DNA of 64,000 bases, taken from NCBI GenBank assembly GCA_025267735.1, contig CM046293.1, positions 7,030,560 through 7,094,559 of the forward strand, given 5' to 3'. Positions 1 through 14,100 of this stretch are shown one piece after another. How positions within the stretch are numbered: the first letter of the stretch is position 1; each line of letters opens with the position of its first letter. Made by a program: the position numbers and the translations under genes. This stretch comes from Mactra quadrangularis (Eukaryota > Mollusca > Bivalvia > Venerida > Mactridae). The notes under the pieces were generated by a model, which was given only the letters and a program-made list of their open reading frames with translations, was not told where the DNA came from and made no database searches.

Positions 1-1964
1 TAGGAATTTCCTCCTGAATTTTCATCACAGAATTTTTTACAAAAAGAAACTTCCAATTTTCAATTATAGACCTGCTTACGTAATCTGTATTGATAGAATA
101 AGACCCAAGATTAGACACACAATGAAAAGTCAAAACATCAATATAGATGTTTTAAAAGCTATTGTTAGCCATTTATATTTCGCAGTCTTATCGCAAAATG
201 GTTGTATCTTACTCTTTTCATATATTGAGTTACGACTATTTTGCCCTAAGCCCACAATTTCTTATTACTGGTTCAGCACAGGTTGGTATCCATTACAAAA
301 CACATACTACTGTCTGACATATGTGTTTCTCCTTTTAGGTCTGTCCTAATTAGGCTTAAAGCGTTCGGAATTGTTAGCCAAATTATTTGTTGCTATTTAA
401 TTGGTACATAGTCTGCTTTATTGAGTGGAGCACTTGACATGCACTTAGCGGCAGGGGATAAGAAAAAAAGTAATTGTTGATTGCGACACTGAAAGGCTAA
501 CTGTTTGATTAGTATAGAAAAGTTTTCATTGTTTTGGTGTAAGTCTATGTAAGGACTTGTAAAATCATGTTTTTGAAGGTTTACATGACATATTATGTAA
601 CTGTATTATGTAATATTTTGTTACTTTGGTATAGGGTTACTGGAAAATGATGTTCATGTTCATGGTATAATTAGTTGAGTTATGCATTGTTCTTTGTATG
701 TGTATATGATAGACTTACTGATATCAAGTCAAGCATTGTCATACGCTTGTCATATTTGACATCATGTGGCGAAGAACTGTTTCATTGGCTTGTTAGATGA
801 CAACGAAAACTTACTGTGATTGATGATTTAACTTGAACTCTTCTGTTGCATTCTGGGTTATCATAATTAATGTATGCAAATAGGAAAATATTCTCAACAT
901 GTAAAAACATTGCGATTACTATTCTGAGTGCTTGGGTGATGATTGTTTTCGGAATTTGAGCTAGCTGTGATGTTTTTTTTGTTTATATCGGAGTGAGGCT
1001 GCCTGCGACTGCTAACTTGTAGTAAAACTAGGTCAAATGGTTTGTAACGTGTTCACTGTGTAGGTGGAAGAGAATTTTGGAGTTTTTTGCTTGAGTTTGT
1101 AACTTTGTATATATTTCGTGTGATTCATTCATGCAGGGTAAAAGTACATGGTAAACTATTGCGATTATTTTGTAAATTCTTGGATGGTGTAATGGGAAAC
1201 TTATTTCGTCTGGTTTTTTAATAGGATATTTGTTTATTTTATCTGGAAGTTTGTTGTTGTCTGAAAGTTTCAATATTTCTCATAATTTTTATCTCAATTT
1301 TGGAAAATGGGAAACTATTTATTATGTTTAATGGAAAAATGACGTATGGTTAAACCCCCTTTTAATTTTAATACAGATAATTGGTTATTTTTTTAAAAAA
1401 CGTAAGTTTCAATGTAAGTTATGCATATTTACTGCAGTAGTCATGTGGTTTTCCTGTTGCAAAGATTTTAAGTAGTCTTAATCATAAATTTAAAAAATTT
1501 TTTTTACGGAAATGAATTTGATGATTAATGCCTTTCGGGAACTTATACACTTATATGGGAATTTTATGATCTTTAGGGTCACACATAGCAGTTAATATTT
1601 TCAAGGACATGCTAATTGATTGATAATCTAAGTAACCAATCATAATGCTATAAATATTGATAAGGCGGACATGAATGGATAAAAATTACATTTATTTATA
1701 AACTATACTTCTATATTGATGATAATAAAAAAAGTGCCTTGTTATTAATCGTATTTGAAGTTTAAAAAACCGGGGCTAGCTATTGATTATTTTGTGAACA
1801 TTTTTATTGGATTTCAGTGAATTTAGCTTATATGAATATTCAACATTATTTAGATATATGAATACTAATTAACTCGTGAATATTCATAGGATTATTAAAA
1901 TTTGTGAGTGTTTTGAAAACATGAAATATCAACTATTATCTTGAAAAACAGCAGAAATCAACTC
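1..1964. other. Sequence upstream of the first proposed exon
   Basis: AT-rich sequence. Apart from the hairpin repeat near 186-253 I see no gene, RNA or convincing promoter element. It may contain the FNDC3 promoter or 5' UTR exons, but nothing in the bases proves it. Confidence 0.4.
186..253. repeat. Short hairpin repeat (family H, copy 1)
   Basis: About 68-bp near-palindrome whose right arm reads GAGTTACGACTATTTTGCCC and left arm is its diverged complement. Same family as 31573-31641, 58493-58562 and the copy split by the element at 23724-25166. Probably a minimal inverted-repeat transposon. Confidence 0.65.
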
Positions 1965-2187
1965 ATGATTAAACAAATGAAGTGTACATCGGACTATGAT
2001 GTTTACGATCCGTCGATGCCAGCATCGATGGTTTGTAGCGTTTGTATAGAGAACATAGAATATACAGGATTTAATTCTGGTTATGGAACTAACAGTTATT
2101 CACAAGTTGGATATAATAATTATGGATATAATAATACAATCACTAACGGATATTCTAACATCGGATATACAGTAACAGACTTGTCAG
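1965..2187 (+). CDS. FNDC3: FNDC3 exon 1 (proposed first coding exon)
   Basis: Codes for residues 1-74 plus one base. Starts at ATG 1965 with a second in-frame ATG at 1977; an in-frame TGA at 1914 blocks extension unless an acceptor (CAG near 1950) joins an upstream exon. The donor is TCAG|GTAAAA and the phase-1 end fits exon 2 to give SGPATV. The encoded stretch 33-68 is rich in Tyr, Asn and Gly (GYGTNSYSQVGYNNYGYNN). I know no homologue of this segment. Support is the open frame in AT-rich DNA, the donor and the phase. Alternative: translation begins at ATG 25940 inside exon 2. Confidence 0.55.
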
Positions 2188-5100
2188 GTAAAAAAACACT
2201 TTCATTTTATCTTTTGTTTTTAATCTATGAGCAGGGGTGTGGAATTCCAATGCCCGACTTGTCTGATTGGTACATTTATGTCCTGGGACATGTAAATAGT
2301 TCCACCCCACTTGTACATGGACAAGTAATTTAATATGTTTTAGCTGTAAACATACAGCATAGCACATTATGACATGGGCATATTGATACAGGACAAGTTG
2401 ATTTTTATATTCTGCTAGATTTCCACATCCCTGATGAGGCTTTAGAATTTGTGAGCATGCTCTACCATGGTCAGTGACCACATTTGGTGACCATGGTCAA
2501 AAACTGTGTTGTCATTTAAGAAAAGTGGGTGACCATGGAAGACCATGGTCATATTGCCTTCATTTTGCGTGGGAAGTTTTAAGATAGTACTACCCTCATA
2601 CATTGTACAGATGCTTTTATTTTGCCTGGGAAATTTTAAGGTAGTACTACCCTCATACATTGTTCAGATGCCTTTATTTCGTCTGGGAAGTTTTAAGGTA
2701 GTACTATGCTCATACTTTGTACAGATGCCTTAATTTTGCCTGAAATAGTTTTAAGGTAGTACTTCCCTCATACATTGTACAGATGCCTTCATTTCATCTT
2801 GGAAGTTTTAAGGTAGTACTACCCTCATACATTGTACAGATGCCTTCATTTCATCTGGGAAGTTTTGAGGTTGTTCTACCCTCATACATTGTACAGATGC
2901 CTTCATTTTGCCTGCAAAGTTTTAAGGTAGTACTTCCCTCATACATTGTACAGATGCCTTCATTTCATCTGGGAAGTTTTGAGGTTGTTCTACCCTCATA
3001 CATTGTACAGATGCCTTCATTTCGTCTGGGAAGTTTTAAGGTAGTACTTCCCTCATACATTGTACAGATGCCTTCATTTCGCCAGAAAAGTTTTAAGGTA
3101 GTACTTCCCTCATACATTGTACAGATGCCTTCATTTCGCCAGAAAAGTTTCAAGGTAGTACTTCCCTCGTACATTGTACAGATGCCTTCATTTCGCCAGA
3201 AAAGTTTTAAGGTAGTACTTCCCTCGTACATTGTACAGATGCCTTCATTTCGCCAGAAAAGTTTTAAAGTAGTACTTCCCTGATACATTGTACAGAACTA
3301 AGTGAAACTTTGTAAAGGTCTGCTGTACGAACCACCTGTGTTTTTTTGATGATTCTTGATAATACTTATATGGTACAAGAAGGCTCTGAGTGTAAAATGA
3401 CATATACCATGTGATGGTCAAAATTTCTTGGGTGAAAGTTTTTAGGATATGTTCTGATGGTCAGGTTTTGGGGACCTGGAGAAGGATATCTTAAAATTAC
3501 CTTATAAAATGTATGTAAAAGTTGCTAAAATCATAAAGTTAATGATTTTGAAATTTTCAAATTTCACCTATGAAATTGCATGGTCTTTATAATGTTGGTT
3601 CTTTCATAAATGAGCTCTGTCCTTGTTCTAGAGTTGTTGTTGCATGGTACATTTTGAGTTATTAGTTATTAGCAGCTGTTACTGTCTGCAGTCAGAATTT
3701 ATCCTCAAATTTGGTTTAACTTAAAATGTTTTAACTATTACCATCATTATACTGTTTACAAGTCAATCTACAATTGGTCTTTTGTTAGTTGAATGTTTTT
3801 ACTATTTGCCTAGGGAAGAAAAAGTAAATACCAAGAGTTCATTGTACTCCATGATGAGGTTAAAGTACTATTTCTGTCTTATATTTCATTGTATTTGATG
3901 GCCCCTTTGTGAGCTTGTAACTCAATTAGTTTATTCTTCTTGCTGTAGACCTTATTCTAAGACTAAATTCTAGCATCTAAACATGCAGATTATCTAGGTA
4001 GTTTTCTATCTTCATTTAGAAGAAGCCTTTTAAAGATGATGATGATTTTGGAAAGAGTTATTGCTTAACGTTGGTTATTAGGGATACATAAATAGAGGAT
4101 ATTCGTCAACTTTGGTGTAAGATAGATTTTAATTCCACTGAGTGAGCTCAGAAAACATATTTTCACGAGTGGCGTAGTTACGAGTGAAAATGTAATTTTC
4201 TGAGCTCTGACACGAGTTGAAATAAAAAAGATCTTAAACCAAAGTTGACAAATATTCTGTTTCTTTCATGCTTAGTTTATTTGTGTTTTATTAGTTGTAT
4301 TTTACACAAATTATAACGTGACGTCATTTCTACTCCAAGATGACGTCATTTATCTTCTAATATGACGTCATGAACGATGAAAATATTAGGTTATATTTTC
4401 ACTACAATGAAAATATAAATTTTATATTTTCATCGTTTATTTTCATCGAATAACTCAACGTTTCACCATAAAGCATGAAAGAAAAGCTGATTATTCATAG
4501 TACATACTATATCTATAAAACTATGACGGTTCATAAATCTTGAATTATTTCCCTTGAAAAACTTCGTCCTTCATTCAAAAGCCCTCTTGTTTTAACATGA
4601 ACCTTGTTATAAACAAATTACCAAAAAACCTTGATCATGTTGTCCTTGCACCTCAGTCAGGATGACTCAGCTTGATATTTTGATTCTAGGAAACAAGCTC
4701 AAGTGTGATTACTACATGATGCACCACTAAGCTGTAACACCATAAACATGATAAGTGCACTATGTAATATTGTGATCCATAAATATCATGTCTTAATAGG
4801 TTTTTGTATTAGATTGTACATTAGTTTATTTATTACATAATTTTGATTATATATTTGATAAATGAAATAGAAAATAACACAAACAGCACAATTTACAGGT
4901 AAAACTTGATTATATACTGTATTACCGCGCATGATGAACACCCCCCTACTCAACTGCTGCTAGTTATAGTCACATTTCAATGACAGTCACCTGTCAACAA
5001 CAGTCATGTCTCATCACCAATTACCTCTAAACAACAGTTGCATCTCAACAACAATCCACAACAATCACCTCTCAATGACAATTACCTCTCAACAACAATC

Positions 5101-8100
5101 ACCTCCCAACAACAATCACCTCTCAACAACAGTCCCCTCTTAACAACAATCACCTCTCAACAACAGTCACCTCTCAACAACAATCACTTCTCAACAACAG
5201 TCACCTCTCAACAACAGTCACCTCTCAACAACAATCACCTCTCAACAACAGTCCCCTCTTAACAACAATCACCTCTCAACAACAATCACCTCTCAACAAC
5301 AATCACTTCTCAACAACAGTCACCTCTCAACAACAATCACCTCTCAACAACAATCACCTCTCAACAACAGTCACCTCTCAACAACAATCACCTCCCAACA
5401 ACAATCACCTCTCAACAACAGTCACCTCTCAACAACAATCACCTCTCAACAACAGTCACCTCTCAACAACAGTCACCTCTCAACAACAATCACCTCTCAA
5501 CAACAATCACCTCTCAACAACAGTCACCTCTCAACAACAATCACCTCTCAACAACAGTCACCTCTCAACAACAGTCACCTCTCAACAACAGTCACCTCTC
5601 AACAACAGTCACCTCTCAACAACAGTCACCTCGAAACAGCAGTCACCTCCCAACAACAGTCCCCTCTCAATAACAATCACCTCTCAACAACAGTCACCTC
5701 TCAACAACAATAACCTCTCAACAACAATCACCTGTCAACAACAGTCACCTCCCAACAACAATCACCTCTCAACAACAGTCACCTCTCAACAACAGTCACC
5801 TCCCAACAACAATCACCTCTCAGCAACAGTCACCTCTCAACAACAATCACTTCTCAACAACAGTCACCTCTCAACAACAATCACTTCTCAACAACAGTCA
5901 CCTCTTAACAACAATCACCTCTCAACAACAATCACCTCTCAACAACAATCACCTCCCAACAACAATCACCTCTCAACAACAATTACCTCCCAACAACAAT
6001 CACCTCTCAACAACAATCACCTCTCAACAAAAGTCACCTCTCAACAACAGTCACCTCCCAACAACAATCACCTCTCAACAACAATCACCTCTCAACAACA
6101 GTCACCTGGAAGCGAAGTCACCTGGAAACAACAGTCACTTCATGACAATAACCACTTTCAGCAACAGTTGTGAGTATCAATCTAACCACCAACAATTTGT
6201 TCTTATTGTTTATACAGAGAGGTTTCTCTATATCATATTGTAATATAGCTCAACCTGTGACAGTTTGTAATGAATTAAGATCACAGGTGTCTTCAATCTG
6301 TGCTAGTAAGTTAGTTAAGTTAAGAACTAGGTTATATGCTATGTCATGTTTTATATAAATGGTGTTTTTACAAACTTACAAAACATGGGTTTTCACTGTT
6401 TCTCCCTGTCTTTAGGTCTTCTTTTTTTACTAGATTTAATGCCGTGTCAACCCAATTTAGGTCATTTTTACGGCGTCCAGCACACCTAACCTAGCTTTCC
6501 TGGACCATTGTCTATAACCTGTACTCACCTACCCTTCCACAAGGCTGGAAACTTCTCCATATTATCTAATCAATGGAGGTAAATCAACATTATTGTCAAA
6601 TTTTCATGGAAAGATATAACCTCCCCGGGTGGGATTCGAACCCGCACCCCCTCGGGCACGAGATTCTAAATCCTAGCGCACTACCAACTGCGCTATCGAC
6701 CTGGGTTCTTTAGGTCTTCACTTGGCTGTTTGATATATAGGTTATGCACAAAGAGACCATTCAAGTTGATGATGAGGTTGCAACATCATTTATTCTTTCC
6801 TTGCTTAACAGCAGTTACATCTGAGTATAAAGTCTGTTTTTATAATACAGTTGAGCTGGAAAATCTATGAATATTCATGAAGCAATATTAAGAAGGAATC
6901 TTTTTGTAAGGTTACTCACTTCTGGTACTATCATACTTTCTTTCATGCTTTACGGTGAAACGTCACGTTATTCGATGAAAATAAACGATGAAAATATAGA
7001 ATTTATATTTTCATCGCAGTGAAAATATAACCTTATAGTTTCATCGTTCATGACATCATATTAGATGATAAATGACATCATCTTGGAGTAGAAAAGACGT
7101 CACGTTATAATTTGTGTAAAATACATCAAATAAAACACAAAACTAAGCATGAAAGAAACAGAATATTCGTCAACTTTGGTGTAAGATGATTTTTATTTCA
7201 ACTCGTGAACTCAGAAAGTGACATTTTCACTCGTGGCTATGCCACTCGTGAAAATATGTTTTCTGAGCTCACTCGGTGAAATGAAAATCAATCTTATCAT
7301 AATCAATTTTTGGACACCTCATCAAGGTAGACTTTGTTGAAATGGCATTAAACCCTAATAAATAAATAAATAACATCCTACTATAAGGTAGACTATTTCA
7401 AGTACTTATGTACTTATCTATAATATTTCATTCATGCACCATCCTTTCAAATGAATGAATTTATGTGGTTTCAAAATTTTGAAAATTAAAACGTAAATAT
7501 GAATAACTTTTATCACAGAAATCTGATTCAGTGTTTTTGTTCTTTCTTTAAATTTCAAAGGTACTAGTTCACAGATTTGGTTAAGATTTTTGTATATTTT
7601 TAAAATATCATTCAGTGCCTGTAGTTGTGTCAAAGAATTAAGTCTAAATATTTTAGGACAAACTGACCTATAGATTGCAAGAAATATACAATGAAAGTCA
7701 CAAAAATGCACTAAAATTGTCTATTACATGACATACAGGGTAGATTTTTCTGCCTGAAACACCATCATTTGTAGTTGTATGTCAATTTGCGCTAAAATTG
7801 TCCTTATCAAATCACTATTTTCTGCTTAAATTTTTTTTCCAAACAATTATGATAGTTTCAGAAAAAGTTGATGTTTAAGTTGAAATCTGTGAATAAGTAC
7901 CTTTAAAACTCTGTTTCATTCATTAAGTGCACATTTTAGTGTTCAGCATGTAAATCTAAATATCTCCCCCCCCTCTCCGCCATTCATATCTATCTACCTG
8001 GATTTACATGTTATGATTATCTTTTTTGGTTTAATTTAAGAACGCTAGGAATGTAAACTATGTTGAAAGTTAAAGTTGAAGTAAGATACTGAATCATTTT

Positions 8101-11100
8101 TCTTTATTTAAACTTTCAGTTTATATTTCTTCAGTGTAATGTTGTTACATGTCAAACACTGGGCTGAGTTCAGTTACCGCGAACGTTACATAACGTTACA
8201 TAACGATACATTCGGAACTTTTCGGCCATATATTTGTTTACTTCAACACCGGTAGTTTCAAAATAGCGTCTAAATATGTCCGAGATTACTCGCAGTGAAT
8301 GGCCGGGGAGTTCCGAATGTATCGTTACGGAACGTTCTGTAACGTTCGCGACAACTGAACTCAGCCCTGATAGTTGTTGAATAATTTTTGGCTTGTTAAG
8401 CAATCATCGGCCTTCACAAGCACCAGCTAGATTTATTATTAGTCAGATTTTTCAACGAAAAAATTCATTTGGGCGGTCGGGCGTACCGTGTCATTAACAA
8501 TTGCGTTAAAGTTTTTCTTTACCATATATTTCTGCCATTTATTGTCAGATCTTTATTAAACTTCATACAATGATAACGTACCATGCCATGAACAGAATTA
8601 GAAAGTAACCACAACTCTATCTGCCTTTATTATGGTTTATTTCCCTGTGTATTTTTTGCATTAAAGTTTTTAAATTCGGTTTTAATGTGGTTTCCACATT
8701 AAATTTCTTGTTAACATAATATCAGCAGTCAAGGTCATTACCCACTAATTAGCCAAAGCTGAAGAAGTGAAAATTTATTTGAGCTAATGATTGACTGGCC
8801 CCAGTACAAGGCTGAAAATTGTTGTAATAATGATGTTTTTGAGCTTTTTGGTTTATGCCATTAGTGTTTGTGACAAAATTGCTGAAACTCAGGAGTGTTA
8901 TTGCTTTTTCTAAAATCTTGAATGCACCCCTTCACAAACTTACAATATATCAAAAACATTTTCACAAAATTGTGCAATGCCCCCCCCTTCCTCCAGAATT
9001 CTTATTTCTTCATTCCAAGGTCTAAGCATTATAAATTACCTCTCAACATAATGTCATTTTCTTCTTTTATGTTAAGTTTATGAGTATTTTCAACTTTTCT
9101 ATTCTCTTGTCTAAACTAGTTGGTTGATTGTTGCTTTGTGTTATTTATGTGTCTACAATCCTAGACTACTAATGAATAATTCTTTTATACCGGAGGGCAA
9201 ACTATAAAATTTGAGTAATGGACACAGTCTGGAATCATATTATCTTCTTATGGAACTGAAGTTCTTCTTAAGGCTATTGAATAATGGGTGTTTTCTTGAT
9301 GATGTGTCCGGAAATTCGTTGTTGTTTTCCTTATGAATGTTTGTTCACTTGTGTCTTTTTTTTCATTATTTTAAACCAAAATTGATGTATTAGTGTAAAA
9401 CTAACAACTGAACAGTAACGCATATGAAGATGAATGTACCTGTATACTAGTTTTTAGTTGAACTATCAAAACACTCTACCTGTTGAAAGGAATTTTGCCT
9501 TTTGTATGTACATGTACATGTATTGAGTATGATTTGTCATTTGGTATTACCGGGTGCATCAGCTCTATTACAAGTTTTAGAATACCATCCTCTGGCGAAC
9601 GTGGAAGGCCAAGAAAGTTCAGGTCAGAGTGTGTTAAAGCAGACATGAAGACCTTCCAGATGCAAAAACAGTGATCCTCTAGACAGGGTTACTTGGAGGA
9701 CAGACGTTAGAAGATCCAGCCGGCTGCTGTCTACCCCAGTCTCTGGGACACTGGCAGCAGATGACCAAATAATTACATGACTCAAAATTAATTATTTAAG
9801 AAGTTTGCCTGGTTGGAGAACCAGCTATAAAATTATTTATTTGTCCAAACCATATGTTCATTAGCAGTAACAAGTTACTTAAACCCAGATATAGGTCATC
9901 AAGAGCAATCAGATGACCTTAATGTGAAGCCTTGTCGGGCCCCTTTTCTTACCCATCCTACCTAACCTGTTTCCCTTATTTCCCCTATCGCATTTCTCAT
10001 AAAATAACCAAGTATTTGAACTTAGTTCTAAACTGTTGTTAACAACATCACATTGATGAACTTTCACAAATATTTGCTGACCCCCTCTCTTGTTTCCTTA
10101 CTGCTCTTCTCTCCTTTCCATAGTATATAAAACAATGACAGTATGATATATCAATCATTATATAAATGTTGTTGAGATTTCTTTTATCTTCTCTAGTATC
10201 TTAGATTCTTCCTATGATTGAAAGCTTGTCCTACAAGTGTTTCCCTTGAGTATAAGGAGGATGTCCCGATTCTATTCCATAATGGCTGCCATTGATTAAT
10301 TCTAGAACTTTCTTCAATCCAGATTTATTGTTAATCTATCATTGATATTATTTAGGAAGAAATACTATATCTTTCTGTTTTATTGTGGCTTCTTGCGACA
10401 TTGTGATATTCTATGATACCCTCTGTAAAAAGGTACATCATTGTTGATTATGGTAAATCATGGTGACTATTGGTTCATTCTGGTAAACATCTGTACCTCA
10501 TTATTCATTCTGGTATTTGATTGTACCTGTTTGTTCATTGTGGTAACCCATGGTCTACCTAGTTCATTCTGGTAAACCATGATACATTATGGTTCATTCT
10601 GATAAAACATTGCGACTATTGTTAAACATTAATTTTGTGCTTCTTAGTGCATTCTGATAGACCATTGGTTCCTCTTGGTTCATTCTGATAATGAACATTT
10701 TGGAAAATTTTATCACAATTTCATAGATAGGGAACAAAAAATCCAAGTTAAACTCCAAATTTAGGGATCACTGCATGATTTTAAAGAAATTTCAAGAGGG
10801 AAGGCACCTGTAAACAGCCCCTGTTATATAAGGAAAAAAAAGGTCAGGGTTTACTTTGATAGCATTGGTGTTTTCTGGTTCATTCTGATAAAAACATTGT
10901 TCCTCTTGGTTCATTCTGATAAAATATTGTTGCCTCTTGGTTCATTCTGGTAAACAAAGGTACTGACTGTTTGGTTCATTCTGGTAAATGTTTGTGCCTC
11001 TGAGTTCATTCTGGTTGACCATTTGTGCCTCTTATGGTTAATTCTAATAAAACTTGATTTTTTTTCATTTGAAAGTCTTTATGGCAAAGGAAGTGAAATT

Positions 11101-14100
11101 CCAATACTTTACAATTGTAACAGCAATAATTTCCACTTCACTTCATTCCATTAATCTACAATTACCATTTAGTTCATTCTGGTATTTACTGATTCTTAAA
11201 ATGATGATAAAGTTTAAGAGTTATCATTTTAAAAACTGTTTTAATGGTTTCAGAAACCTGATGATCTAAGCATTTTTACATTCAATACAACTGATAAGTG
11301 GCTGTATACGTAGCAGGGGTACTTGTTAGTTTTTTTAAAGAATTGTAATGATTTTAGTGTATACTTAATCTTCAAAGAGAAAGTAATAGTTCCAACATGG
11401 TAGAATTCCAGGAATTACTACATTTCTTGTGAAGGTTTAGTTTTGTTGCCGTAAGAACTGTGTTAACCTAATTCTCTATATTCTAGACATAGTGAAGATA
11501 TTTGATGTCTGCTAGGATTAAGGTTGAAATATACTATGTGTGAGAGATTATACCATATATATCCTAGTGACTGACCCTGTGTCTGTGTGCTAGTGTGTGA
11601 GAGATTATACCGTATATATCCTAGTGACTGACCCTGTGTCTGTGTGCTAGTGTGTGAGAGATTATACCGTATATATCCTAGTGACTGACCCTGTGTCTGT
11701 GTGCTAGTGTGTGAGAGATTATACCGTATATATCCTAGTGACTGACCCTGTGTCTGTGTGCTGATGTGTGAGAGATTATACCGTATATATCCTAGTGACT
11801 GACCCTGTGTCTGTGTGCTAGTGTGTGAGAGATTATACCGTATATAACCTAGTGACTGACCCTGTGTCTGTGTGCTAGTGTGTGAGAGATTATACCGTAT
11901 ATATCCCAGTGACTGGGCCTGTGTCTGTGTGCTGGTGTGTGAGAGATTATACCGTATATATCATAGTGACTGAGCCTGTGTCTGTGTGCTGGTGTGTGAG
12001 AGATTATACCGTATTTATCTTACTGACTGAGCCTGTGTCTGTGTGCTGGTGTGTGAGAGATTATACCGTATTTATCTTACTGACTGAGCCTGTGTCTGTG
12101 TGCTGGTGTGTGAGATTTTACTGTATATATCCTAGTGACTGAGCCTGTGTCTGTGTGCTGGTGTGTGAGAGATTATACCGTATTTATCTTACTGACTGAG
12201 CCTGTGTCTGTGTGCTGATGTGTGTGAGATTTTACTGTATATATCCTAGTGACTGAGCCTGTGTCTGTGTGCTGGTGTGTGAGAGATTATACCGTATTTA
12301 TCTTACTGACTGAGCCTGTGTCTGTGTGCTGGTGTGTGAGAGATTATACCTTATATATCCTAGTGACTGACCCTGTGTCTGTGTGCTGATGTGTGAGAGA
12401 TTATACCGTATATATCCTAGTGACTGAGCCTGTGTCTGTGTGCTGATGTGTGAGATTTTACTGTATATATCATAGTGACTGGGCCTGTGTCTGTGTGCTG
12501 ATGTGTGAGAGATTATACCGTATATATCCTAGTGACTGAGCCTGTGTCTGTGTGCTGATGTGTGAGAGATTATACCGTATATATCCTAGTGACTGAGCCT
12601 GTGTCTGTGTGCTGGTGTGTGAGAGATTATACCGTATATATCCTAGTGACTGAGCCTGTGTCTGTGTGCTGATGTGTGAGATTTTACTGTATATATCCTA
12701 GTGACTGAGCCTGTGTCTGTGTGCTGATGTGTGAGAGATTATACCATATATATCCTAGTGACTGACCCTGTGTCTGTGTGCTGGTGTGTGAGAAATTATA
12801 CCGTATATATCATAGTGACTGAGCCTGTGTCTGTGTGCTGGTGTGTGAGAGATTATACCGTATATCCTAGTGACTGAGCCTGTGTCTGTGTGCTGATGTG
12901 TGAGAGATTATACCGCATATATCCTAGTGACTGAGCCTGTATCTGTGCACTGGTGTGTGAGAGATTATACTATATATATCCTACCGACTGAGCCTGTGTC
13001 TGTGCACTGGTGTGTGTGAGAGATTATACCATATATATCCTTCTGACTGAGCCTGTGTCTGTGTGCTGGTGTGTGAGAGATACCGTATATATCCTAGTGA
13101 CTGAGCCTGTGTATGTGTGCTAGTGTGTGAGAGATTATACCGTATATATCCTAGTGACTGAGCCTGTGTCTGTGTGCTGGTGTGTTAGAGATTATACCGT
13201 ATATATCCTAGTGACTGAGCATGTGTCTGTGTGCTGGTGTGTGAGAGATTATACCATATATATCCTAGTGACTGGGCTGGTGTCTGTGTGCTGGTGTGTG
13301 AGAGATTATACCGTATATATCCTAGTGACTGAGCATGTGTCTGTATGCTGGTAGTTACTTGCTCTCGAAGGCACTGCACTTACTACAGTCTTGTAGGGGA
13401 CCCTCGATATTATTGTGAGGTAATTGAAAGGGAATACTAGTGTTTCATTTGAGTTGACATTCACAAACTGTTATGTTGCTTGGACTATTTGAATGTTAAG
13501 TTTTATATCTATGTTTACTGAAGCTATGTATGTTGACCTGACCAAGTATGACTGTGATTGTGAAGCAGAGAAGTGTAATGTAGCACTTGTAATCCCTTGC
13601 CTTAAAGCAAGTGTCCCCTCTGACTTAGAAAATTGTGTTTTATATCAACTTGTAATTTGTATTAAAGGCTCTCAATTACATTTAAAGTTTGCTACTTTTA
13701 AACCCTCCCATTGGCCTGTTTTTCATTTTTACAAAAAAGCCTGTATACTTAGTACTTTTATTAGCTCATAGATAGGCAATATGTTCATAATAAGTTTTTA
13801 ATGTTTACTATTCTATGTTATCCTGCTGAAATTTTCTGGAGCACTGGCCAAATTAATTGTTTATAATATAGTTAAGGGAAAAATTATGAATTATCAAAAA
13901 TATCAACTTGCCTGATTAAAAGCTGGAATCTATTTTGACTTGTTCCAGGCTTAAGGTAAGTGGGTCAGGTCAAAAAATTAAATAGGGTAGGCTCTGAGTT
14001 TTTTTTTAAGGCCAGAACAAGTTGATCATGTGTTCTATGAATTTTTCTGTAAAAAATTGAAAAAAGTCTTTAGTTCAGTTGCTTTATAAAGTGGTTTGAC

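Noticed and set aside
2464..2550. GACCATGGTC palindromes as a regulatory cluster
   Set aside because: Several GACCATGG/CCATGGTC copies are present but sit beside the minisatellite and look like decayed repeat edges; no known factor site was matched.
2783..3283. 166-residue open frame of 19-residue repeats, and its minus-strand counterpart
   Set aside because: Both come from the 57-bp minisatellite, whose period is a multiple of three; no start context, splice signals or family support.
4990..6108. CRISPR-like array
   Set aside because: Units are contiguous 17-mers with no unique spacers; this is a minisatellite in a eukaryotic intron.
6600..6712. tRNA gene on the minus strand
   Set aside because: It has A and B boxes but is the head of a SINE with target duplications; the acceptor stem does not close and body sequence follows.
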